DNA of 9,960 bases, taken from Candidatus Acidiferrum typicum (GTDB lineage Bacteria > Acidobacteriota > Terriglobia > Acidiferrales > UBA7541). Below are positions 1-6,443 of the stretch, in pieces; within the stretch, counting starts at the first letter, position 1, and every line of letters starts with the position of its first letter. The stretch is taken from assembly GCA_002478115.1 (NCBI GenBank), contig DLMH01000147.1, forward strand, positions 1 through 9,960. Reading direction: 5' to 3'. The notes under the pieces were generated by a model. The model saw only the letters and a program-made list of their open reading frames with translations. It made no database searches and was not told the origin of the DNA. Position numbers and translations under genes: made by a program.

Positions 1-901
1 CCAGCGTGCGCACGGCGCCGGAGGAAACCAGAATGGGATACGGATGGCCGGCATTGCAGTAGCGAAAGGTGTTCGAGGCGGCGTCCAAAACGCCGCAGAA
101 GAAGGTCACGAATTTACCGGCCGCGATGCTTTCGCAGAGCATGCCGTTGATGATGCTGCACACGCGCGCAGGGCTATCCAGATCGCGAACGGATGCGCGC
201 AGGCTCGCCTGCACGTTGGCCATGAGCAGTGCGGCGGGAACGCCCTTGCCGGAGACGTCGGCGATGCAGATGGCCAGCCGGTTTTCGCCGAGCTTCAACA
301 CATCAAAGTAATCTCCGCCGACCGCGCGTGCAGGCTGCCAGGCGCTGGCCACCTCGAATCCCGGCAGCTGAGGAATTACTTTGGGGAGCAGCGACTCCTG
401 GATCTCCCGCGCGCGCTGCAATTCCTCGTCCTGGACTTCCAGCCGAGCGGCGCCCGCCTGGACCATGCTCTGCAGCTCGACATTGCGGCGCTCGAGGTGC
501 GCCCTGGTCCTGCTGTAGAGAAAATTCACGACGCCGTAGACGATAGTGATCAGGAATGGCATCTTCCAGCCGGTGGCGATCAGGTGTCCAAGCGATTGCG
601 GACCAGACGGAGCGAACCACCAGACAATTACGCTCGTCAGCGCGTAAACGGGCAGCATCACGACGCTCAGCAAGACCAGGAAGATCAGCCAGTCATAAGG
701 AGCCGGCCTTTCATACAGCGCGTGCAGCCATTGCATGGGAGGCGAAAGGAAATTGCCGATGCACAGCGAGTACAAGATGACTGTGAAAGGATGTATGGGC
801 TCGCCCATGGCCCAGAAAATGGCGCCAATCACGAAAGCGATGAACAAGTAGACGCCCTGGTTGCGGAAGAAGGTCGTCAGCGATTTGGAGTCGGGCCTCA
901 T
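1..901 (-). CDS. Membrane-anchored SpoIIE/PP2C-family protein serine/threonine phosphatase (3' end beyond window)
   Basis: Reading the minus strand from an ATG at 901 gives 300 residues without a stop, running off the left edge. Residues about 16-54, 70-97 and 114-130 are hydrophobic and form roughly four membrane helices. Residues about 131-172 are a charged, coiled-coil-like linker ending in REIQESLLP, the usual lead-in to a SpoIIE domain. The phosphatase domain starts near 180 and shows AVGGDYFD (Asp197), ADVSGKG (Asp215) and YCNAGHPYP (281-289), the metal-binding and core motifs of this family. The last metal-binding Asp region lies outside the window. Such enzymes dephosphorylate serine/threonine residues, often on anti-sigma-factor antagonists; the cytoplasmic catalytic domain here would answer a membrane signal. 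No partner is visible. The start is uncertain: the ATG has only a weak CAGG upstream, and an in-frame GTG at 970 would add 23 residues. Family assignment is secure; substrate unknown. Confidence 0.92.
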   Translation of the reverse strand, partial: MRPDSKSLTTFFRNQGVYLFIAFVIGAIFWAMGEPIHPFTVILYSLCIGNFLSPPMQWLHALYERPAPYDWLIFLVLLSVVMLPVYALTSVIVWWFAPSGPQSLGHLIATGWKMPFLITIVYGVVNFLYSRTRAHLERRNVELQSMVQAGAARLEVQDEELQRAREIQESLLPKVIPQLPGFEVASAWQPARAVGGDYFDVLKLGENRLAICIADVSGKGVPAALLMANVQASLRASVRDLDSPARVCSIINGMLCESIAAGKFVTFFCGVLDAASNTFRYCNAGHPYPILVSSGAVRTL

Positions 902-969
902 CGTTAGCCTGATTGTCAGCGGATCGTCCCTATTCTGTATCTCGCGTTCGGCTACGAATTCTCTGCCCA

Positions 970-989
970 CGTCACATCTTATTGTGACG
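970..989. promoter_or_regulatory. 20-bp perfect inverted repeat CGTCACA-N6-TGTGACG, operator-like
   Basis: Two 7-base arms are exact reverse complements around the 6-base spacer TCTTAT. The repeat is 69 bases upstream of the phosphatase ATG at 901 and overlaps the alternative GTG start at 970. The layout fits a dimeric regulator. It is not a CRP/FNR site in the usual sense, because the half-sites are in the opposite order (TCACA first, TGTGA second). The regulator is unknown. Confidence 0.4.
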
Positions 990-1318
990 ATTCCCAATAG
1001 GCAACTCGCATCCGTGTGGAGCCGATCCGGCGATTCTGGGCGAGTGGTCGGCTATCTGGAATCTATTCAGATGCGGCGTTGCGTCCTCGAACGGGCCTTC
1101 TGGACCGTTTCGCAGACCTGGCAGCCAATTGCCGAGTGAGCCCCCTCAACTGGCAGGATGACTTCCAAGTGCGCCGCAAGGACCACAATCACGGATTGGA
1201 ACCCGCCGAATCTCCGGTAAACACAACACGATCCACACGGTGTGTCGTAGAGACATGACGGCCATTTCCCAGTGAAACCGCTGAAAAATCTCAACAACGT
1301 TTCTTTCGTCGTATTCAC

Positions 1319-1347
1319 TTGCATTAATACATTGTATTAAGTATGGT
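1319..1347 (+). promoter_or_regulatory. Candidate promoter with a 17-bp palindrome filling the spacer
   Basis: TTGCAT at 1319-1324 and TATGGT at 1342-1347 are weak matches (3/6 and 4/6) to sigma-70 -35 and -10 hexamers with a 17-base spacer. The perfect inverted repeat TTAATAC-ATT-GTATTAA (1324-1340) occupies almost all of that spacer and lies in a locally AT-rich patch. A repressor bound there would block polymerase, so expression of the downstream receptor may be regulated by a dimeric DNA-binding protein. The palindrome is directly visible; the promoter call is inference. Confidence 0.35.
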
Positions 1348-1358
1348 TAACAGCACGA

Positions 1359-4300
1359 ATGGTCCAAGCGATTGGAGCTGGGTTTAGAGTCATGCCGCGC
1401 ACGGTACTATCCATACTTCTATTTGTTGGATCGCTTCATTTCCTCTTTTCCGAACCCGCATTTCCCCAGGGAGAAACCACCAGCGCAATCGTTGGACAGG
1501 TGAGCGACGCGAGCGGAGCGGGAGTGCCCGGCGCCGCGGTGACGGTCACCAACAAAGAGACTGGTTTGAAGCGATCCGCGAGGACCGATGAATCGGGCAG
1601 GTTCAACTTTCCACAACTCAAGCCAGGCACTTACTCCGTCAAAGTAGAAGCGCAGGGCTTCGAGCCGCAAGAGAATGACTCTGTGTCTTCTGGCCTGGGC
1701 CAGAAGCAAACCGTCAATTTCACGATCAAGATCGCTCGTGCAATGGAGACAGTCGAGGTAAATAGCGAAGCGGCGATTCTCAACCCCGAGGATGCGAACA
1801 CATCAACCACGCTCAACACCCCTGCCTTGGAGGACCTTCCCAATCCCGGCGGGGATTTAACCTACCCCCTGCAGTTTGCGGCAGGGGCTCTCATCAATAC
1901 GGCAGGAAGTGGGAATGACTTCGTCGGCGGCACGAATGGCTACGGCAACGTCGAGTTCAATGGACTGCCCGCCCTCTCCAACGGCTATATCGTCGATGGC
2001 TTAGAAACGAATGATCCGCTGACGAACCTGAACAGCGGGCTCTCGACGAACCTGGTCCTCGGATTGAATTCGATTTCGGAGGTAACGGTCAATACTCTCT
2101 CCTATGCTGTCGACCAGGGACGGTACGGCGCATCTCAGGTCAACTACGTCACAAAGTCCGGCTCGAACCAGTTTCACGGAAATCTGTATGAGCTATGGAG
2201 TGGCTCGAAGTTCAGCGCGGCCGACTATTTCACGAACGCCACGCCAGGAAATCACAAACCACGCTCCACCGTGAATCACTTCGGCGGGAGTGCCGGCGGC
2301 CCGGTCGTCCACGATAAGCTGTTTTTCTTCTTCGATAGCGAGTGGGTTCGCATCGCATTACCAATCGTCACGGCCACTACCGTCCCCACTCTGGCGTTCC
2401 AGAATTACGTCTTGCAACAACTCCCTCTGGGTGGAACCGACTCCATCACCGGGAAGGTATATCAGCCATCGCCCAAGTCGGTGCCGTTCTATCAGAAGAT
2501 GTATTCGCTCTACGGAAATACCAACGGAACGCCTCTCACGGTACTTGGCTGTCCATTCGATGTTGGTGGAATTGCGCCTGCAACTCCCAATGATGGAAAC
2601 GGCTGTGCCAATCGCCAGAGCATCTCCCATTCGAGCGATGATCACGAACAGGTTCAGACGGCACGAATCGATTACAACATCAATGAGAAGAACACGACCT
2701 GGTTCCGCTTTCAGACGGACGACGGACTCCAGGCCGCCTATACCGATCCCATCAACCCCTTGTTCAACGCTCTTTCTCCTCAACCTCTTTACTCTTTTGC
2801 AGCGGGATATACGCACGTCTTTTCGCAGAATCTTGTCAACTATTTCAATCCGGCGTTTTCCTGGTATGGCAGCCTGTTTGGCCCCAGTGATTTTCAGAAG
2901 ACACTCGCCGCGTTTCCCATCGTTTTGCAAGGCAGCGGCGCGAATGCGCCTTTCACCACTGTGGGTGGGCTCGACAACACCTGGGTCCAGGGAAGACGCG
3001 CCACCCGCTTCTTTATCAACGATAACCTTGCTTGGAGCCATGGCGCGCACGAACTCCGCTTCGGAACCAATACCAGGATTTTTCGCCTGAACGATTATGA
3101 TTTCGGCGAGGGTTCGGTCCCGATGGTGACTTACACTACTCTGCCGCAATACATCTATGGGGTTGCATCTACCGCGGGAAAGACTTTTCCCACCTCGGCG
3201 AACGAGCCGTTCAACTTCCTCAATCTCGATCTCTACGCACAGGACACTTGGAAGGTGACGAAGAAACTGACCTGGACCTTCGGGATGCGCGATACTTTGA
3301 ATTCCAATCCATTAAATCCGCATCAGCATATCGCTCGTCTGAGCGGCTCTTTCGGTTCCATCTCGCACGATGTGAATCAGCCTTTGAACGCCGCCATTCA
3401 AACCGGTCTCGGCACCGTGTTTTCCTCGACGCCCCTCGCGATACTGCAACCCAGAACAGCCATCGCGTGGCAGTTTGAACCGAAGTCCGTGCTGCGTGCC
3501 GGCTTCGGGATCTTCAGCGACATATTGCCCGGCGCCATCGCCGATGTGGTTGGCGTCAATCCGCCCTATGTTAAAACTTTCCAGGGCGGGCTTCTCGGAA
3601 GTGTGGGTGGCACAGCCATTGCGCCGGGAGTGCCTGACAGTGCGGTCGACGCAACCGTGACCGCGAATCAAACGTTCAGTTCCGGATTTGCGCAGGGCCA
3701 GCTTTCCTGCGCGTCTGGTCAGTCGAACCCTACGACCTGTCTTCCCCCAGTCGCTATCACGGCGGTGCCAGATGGAAAACTCCACGCACCCTACTTCATG
3801 GAGTGGAGTCTTGGCCTGGAACATCAGTTCGGATCGACAGCAAGCATTCACGCGCAATATGTCGGCACCCGTGCCGTCAACCAGCCGTATCTCACACAAG
3901 TGAACGGCTATCAAACGGTCTGTGAGGGTTGCTTTGCGCCTTTTCCCTATGCGCAACCTACGGATCCCCGATTCGGCGCAGTCACGCAATTTTCGACAGG
4001 TGCGAACAGTCATTACAATGGGCTGCAAATCACCGCAATGAAGCGCCTCGGCCACGGATTCATGGGACAGCTGAACTACACCTGGAGCCGTTGCATTGAC
4101 ACTGTTTCCAATGGCGGATTCCTGCAGTTCTCGGCGGGAGGAATCCTGTCCCCGCTCCCCGGAGACTTAGCGCGCGATTATGGTCCCTGTGACTACGACA
4201 TCCGCCACAATCTCAACGCGCAATACGTCTATCAACTTCCGCTCAAGTTCAAAAGCCGCTCTCTGGCCTACGCGCTGAATGGCTGGCAAGTGTCGGGAAC

Positions 4301-4865
4301 CGTGTTTTGGCACAGCGGAATTCCATTCTCGGTTCTGAGCACGCCGTACTCTGCTAATGGCAATGGCATCGTGAACGGCAGTGGGCCGCAATTCGCCAGC
4401 ATGATTCCCGGAGTCCCCCTCTATGAGCACAAACCGATTCCCGGCGTCACCCAACCGGGCACTGTGCAATGGCTAAACCCAAATGCGTTCGTCTCCACCG
4501 TGGATCCAAGCACGGGTGCGTGCTACGGCGGCGACAGTCCGGAGACGTGTCAATTCGGCAATCTTGGCCGCAACGCGCTTCGCGGTCCCGATTTTGCCTG
4601 GAGCGATTTTTATCTAACGAAATGGTTTCCCTTAACCGAGCGTGTGAAGCTACGGTTCGACACTCAGTTCTTCAATGTCTTCAACCATCCGAATTTCGGG
4701 CTTCCGAGCATGGTCCTTGCTGGGATTCCGGGCAAACCTTCTACCCAGACCGGGTTTGGAGCGCTGACGTACACGACTTCCCCGCCGACCGGCTTACTCG
4801 GCGTCGGGTTGGGCGGTGACAGCACGCCACGCATGATCGCGTTTCAAGCGCGCTTGGAGTTCTGA
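1359..4865 (+). CDS. Large TonB-dependent outer-membrane receptor with N-terminal carboxypeptidase-regulatory-like domain
   Basis: The 1168-residue product is an acidobacterial-type (Oar-like) TonB-dependent receptor. A signal peptide spans about residues 12-37 (MPRTVLSILLFVG then LHFLFSEPAFPQ). A beta-sandwich carboxypeptidase-regulatory-like domain follows at about 41-125, with AIVGQVSDASGAGVPGAAV and TDESGRFNFPQLKPGTYSV. The plug runs from about 140 to 275 (NGYIVDGLETNDP, then VNYVTKSGSNQFHGNLYE), and the rest is a beta barrel rich in aromatic, alternating strands, ending in the outer-membrane signature AFQARLEF. It should sit in the outer membrane and import a substrate with energy from TonB/ExbBD; the substrate cannot be told, and in this phylum large polymers or sugars are possible. 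Ten cysteines fall in five close pairs, probably disulfides in surface loops. The start is uncertain: ATG at 1359 or, giving a more typical signal peptide, ATG at 1392; neither has a strong ribosome-binding site. Confidence 0.93.
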   Translation: MVQAIGAGFRVMPRTVLSILLFVGSLHFLFSEPAFPQGETTSAIVGQVSDASGAGVPGAAVTVTNKETGLKRSARTDESGRFNFPQLKPGTYSVKVEAQGFEPQENDSVSSGLGQKQTVNFTIKIARAMETVEVNSEAAILNPEDANTSTTLNTPALEDLPNPGGDLTYPLQFAAGALINTAGSGNDFVGGTNGYGNVEFNGLPALSNGYIVDGLETNDPLTNLNSGLSTNLVLGLNSISEVTVNTLSYAVDQGRYGASQVNYVTKSGSNQFHGNLYELWSGSKFSAADYFTNATPGNHKPRSTVNHFGGSAGGPVVHDKLFFFFDSEWVRIALPIVTATTVPTLAFQNYVLQQLPLGGTDSITGKVYQPSPKSVPFYQKMYSLYGNTNGTPLTVLGCPFDVGGIAPATPNDGNGCANRQSISHSSDDHEQVQTARIDYNINEKNTTWFRFQTDDGLQAAYTDPINPLFNALSPQPLYSFAAGYTHVFSQNLVNYFNPAFSWYGSLFGPSDFQKTLAAFPIVLQGSGANAPFTTVGGLDNTWVQGRRATRFFINDNLAWSHGAHELRFGTNTRIFRLNDYDFGEGSVPMVTYTTLPQYIYGVASTAGKTFPTSANEPFNFLNLDLYAQDTWKVTKKLTWTFGMRDTLNSNPLNPHQHIARLSGSFGSISHDVNQPLNAAIQTGLGTVFSSTPLAILQPRTAIAWQFEPKSVLRAGFGIFSDILPGAIADVVGVNPPYVKTFQGGLLGSVGGTAIAPGVPDSAVDATVTANQTFSSGFAQGQLSCASGQSNPTTCLPPVAITAVPDGKLHAPYFMEWSLGLEHQFGSTASIHAQYVGTRAVNQPYLTQVNGYQTVCEGCFAPFPYAQPTDPRFGAVTQFSTGANSHYNGLQITAMKRLGHGFMGQLNYTWSRCIDTVSNGGFLQFSAGGILSPLPGDLARDYGPCDYDIRHNLNAQYVYQLPLKFKSRSLAYALNGWQVSGTVFWHSGIPFSVLSTPYSANGNGIVNGSGPQFASMIPGVPLYEHKPIPGVTQPGTVQWLNPNAFVSTVDPSTGACYGGDSPETCQFGNLGRNALRGPDFAWSDFYLTKWFPLTERVKLRFDTQFFNVFNHPNFGLPSMVLAGIPGKPSTQTGFGALTYTTSPPTGLLGVGLGGDSTPRMIAFQARLEF

Positions 4866-5095
4866 TATTCTTCATCGTCCCCGGTCGCTGAAACAGGTCG
4901 GTCCCAGGGTTCCGGTTCTTGCTCGCTTCCAAAGTGGCTTTTTTCTGCCGCTCATTTTCGTGGACACGGCTTCAGGCTAATTCTTGTGCTCGTCAGCTTT
5001 ATTGACTGTGCTTTGTTCGGCCCCTGCCCAGAACTCTTTTGATATTCCGTCGACGATTCCTCAAAAAGGGGTCCTGTCGGTAGTGCTGGCCGAGG
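4866..5095. other. Intergenic gap between convergent genes
   Basis: This gap lies between the stop of the plus-strand receptor and the stop of the minus-strand repeat protein. No strong intrinsic terminator is visible: a run of six T at 4939-4944 follows only a very weak stem. An imperfect inverted repeat (CCGTCGAC...GTCGG, roughly 5047-5080) encloses CCTCAAAAAGGGG and could end minus-strand transcription, but it is not followed by a T-tract in that direction. Confidence 0.4.
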
Positions 5096-5172
5096 CTAGC
5101 TCGCGACTTTCAATGCAACCGGTAGTCGGCGGTCCCGAATTGGAACTCGTCGTGCTTTCACGGGCGTCGTAG
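4984..5172 (+). pseudogene. Possible remnant of an exported protein with an STN/FDIP-like start
   Basis: From a TTG at 4984 the plus strand reads a short hydrophobic segment (ALLTVLCSAPAQ) followed by NSFDIPSTIPQKGVLSVV and LAEASSRLSM. This resembles a signal peptide cut after APAQ and the start of an STN (secretin/TonB short N-terminal) domain, which often begins with FDIP. An in-frame stop at 4978 means there is no ATG; the neighbouring frame just upstream reads a second hydrophobic stretch (RLILVLVS), so a frameshift could have split the signal peptide. The frame ends at 5172, overlapping the 3' end of the opposite-strand repeat-protein gene. It may be the broken front end of a gene replaced by that neighbour, or only a chance reading. 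Confidence 0.25.
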
Positions 5173-6364
5173 CTTTGTAAACCTCATTCGGGCTAGCGGC
5201 TCGCTGAATCATCCACTCGCTTCTTCTACCGATATGGGCGCAAGTCGGACACCACGACCCCCGCTTTATTTTGTCTGGCATGGCCTCCCATTCATGTCCT
5301 TCTGCGCATCGCCACCGGAGAACTGTGCGCTCATTTACATATGTCTCAGACAAACATATTCCGCCTCTGTTCGCCGCAAGCTCCTGAAAAAGCGGCAAAC
5401 TAAGCCGCTGGTTGCGGGCACATACTGGACACCAAGTGCCCTGGACGATATAGGATGGCGCCGCTTGCCAGCGATGTCCAAACTCACATTTCCAGGTCAA
5501 TTTGAATTTGCTACCAAGATATTCCGGGGACAAGCACGTGCCACCACGAGCGATCGCCAACTCTCTCATTGCTGTTATGCTCAGTCTTTCATGAAATCTT
5601 CGCCGCCCGTTGTAACACTCCCTACACCAGCTCCCCTTCCTTCGGAGTCCACCCTGCACATTAGCTGCACATGCTTTCCACTGATGTCCATGTCTGCAAA
5701 CCCACAAGAGAGGCGTGCTCGCGTTTTTGTAACTGGTCGATAGACACCTCCCACCACGTTCTTTCGCGATCTGATGCATTTCTTCTAATCTCAATCTCTG
5801 GTTGTGAGCACAGACCGGGCACCAGTTTCCAGCTCGGATCGAGTGCGCCCTCGCCAGCCACTCATGGCCGGCGGCGCATTTCCATCGGACGGGATGTGAC
5901 GAGTTCACATAAGCAAGGGACAGACAGCAACCACCTTTCTGGACCGCGATTCGCTGCAAAAGAGGCAAGGTCAAGGGAGCGACGCGGGCCCAGAAAGGGC
6001 ACCAGTGCCCTTTTTTGACCTGAAGAGGCGTAGCGCTCCATTCGTGACCATTTGAGCAGCGCCACTGTAACTTTGTGGCAGTATTTCCATAGTGCACGGA
6101 AAGGCAGTCACCGCCGCGAGATTCGGCAATCTCTTTCATCTGTTCGAGCGTACCCGGCCGTACGCCCGCACAATCTGGACACCAAGTTCCTTTTCGGATG
6201 CTCGCTGGGACAGCGCTCCACTGGTGTCCACTTGCGCATTCCCATAGCAAAGGGACCGTAGAGTTGACGTAGATAGTTGAAATGCACCGCCCTCCTCTTT
6301 TTCGAGCGAGCGCCATCATCGTCGCAATGTCCAGCTTCAGCATCATGATGCCCTGCGCAAGCAT
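5096..6364 (-). CDS. Six-repeat zinc-ribbon-like protein (PF14311/DUF4379-like repeats), function unknown
   Basis: The 422-residue product is almost wholly six tandem repeats with a strict 60-residue period: 11-70, 71-130, 131-190, 191-260 (70 residues, with two insertions), 261-320 and 321-380. Each reads roughly IAxxRGGxCLSxxYxN, then LxWxCxxGHxWxA, then GxWCPxCA. Conserved Cys and His (C-x3-H then C-x2-C about 15 residues later, plus an invariant Cys in GGxCLS) indicate one zinc site per repeat. This is close to the 'probable zinc-ribbon' repeats seen in phage, giant-virus and bacterial proteins, sometimes next to Vsr/HNH-type nucleases; here no nuclease is present. The last 42 residues are basic. 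There is no signal peptide or membrane helix, so it is probably cytoplasmic and may bind nucleic acid (inference). Repeat 2 has lost its last Cys (WCPFW). The start may be ATG 6364 or ATG 6346 (after CAGGG). It lies 79 bases after the receptor gene on the same strand. Confidence 0.88.
   Translation of the reverse strand: MLAQGIMMLKLDIATMMALARKRGGRCISTIYVNSTVPLLWECASGHQWSAVPASIRKGTWCPDCAGVRPGTLEQMKEIAESRGGDCLSVHYGNTATKLQWRCSNGHEWSATPLQVKKGHWCPFWARVAPLTLPLLQRIAVQKGGCCLSLAYVNSSHPVRWKCAAGHEWLARAHSIRAGNWCPVCAHNQRLRLEEMHQIAKERGGRCLSTSYKNASTPLLWVCRHGHQWKACAANVQGGLRRKGSWCRECYNGRRRFHERLSITAMRELAIARGGTCLSPEYLGSKFKLTWKCEFGHRWQAAPSYIVQGTWCPVCARNQRLSLPLFQELAANRGGICLSETYVNERTVLRWRCAEGHEWEAMPDKIKRGSWCPTCAHIGRRSEWMIQRAASPNEVYKATTPVKARRVPIRDRRLPVALKVAS
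5225..6334 (-). repeat. Six tandem protein-coding repeats of 180 bp (fourth is 210 bp)
   Basis: Translated repeat units map to 6334-6155, 6154-5975, 5974-5795, 5794-5585, 5584-5405 and 5404-5225 on the minus strand. The period is exact at 60 codons, apart from about five codons inserted before KGSWC and about five after CREC in unit 4. The units agree in protein pattern far better than in DNA, so the duplications are old and kept by selection on the fold rather than recent copies. Confidence 0.85.
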
Positions 6365-6383
6365 TGTGCTGTCCGTCCAACGG

Positions 6384-6425
6384 GGCAGGCCGGAGGAAGC
6401 GTCGTACTACTCACCCGTGCCTGCC
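6384..6425. repeat. Inverted repeat GGCAGGC ... GCCTGCC in the receptor/repeat-protein spacer
   Basis: Perfect 7-base arms at 6384-6390 and 6419-6425 are separated by 28 bases and occupy most of the 79-base gap between the receptor stop (6444) and the repeat-protein start (6364). It could form a long-loop hairpin in the transcript, but no T-tract follows. The gap shows no evident promoter. Confidence 0.3.
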
Positions 6426-6443
6426 TCTCAGACGCGAAAGATA

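Larger units (their letters stand above)
902..1358. other. Intergenic region between divergent phosphatase and TonB-receptor genes
   Basis: These 457 bases separate two divergently transcribed genes and should hold both promoters. Short open frames exist on both strands (for example 1067-1324 minus, 1016-1258 plus), but none has a recognisable domain, a good ribosome-binding site or convincing composition. Two palindromes (970-989 and 1324-1340) are listed separately. A shorter one, CACAC-G-GTGTG, lies at 1234-1244. No RNA gene was recognised. Confidence 0.6.

Noticed and set aside
44..907. 287-residue plus-strand open frame opposite the phosphatase
   Set aside because: The minus-strand reading gives clear SpoIIE-phosphatase motifs; the plus frame is low-complexity and without family features.
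970..989. CRP/FNR binding site
   Set aside because: CRP sites read TGTGA-N6-TCACA; here the half-sites are in the opposite order, so the standard protein would not be expected to bind.
1067..1324. 85-residue minus-strand open frame in the intergenic region
   Set aside because: No recognisable domain and no ribosome site; it overlaps the candidate promoter of the receptor gene.
2358..3149. 263-residue minus-strand open frame inside the first receptor gene
   Set aside because: It lies entirely antisense to a well-supported receptor gene, has no recognisable domain or ribosome site, and is explained by codon bias on the opposite strand.
5234..5743. 169-residue plus-strand open frame opposite the zinc-ribbon repeats
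   Set aside because: The minus strand has a regular conserved 60-residue period; the plus reading is its shadow.
5225..6334. CRISPR array or recent DNA tandem repeat
   Set aside because: The 180-base periodicity is coding, units are diverged at DNA level, and there are no short identical direct repeats with unique spacers.
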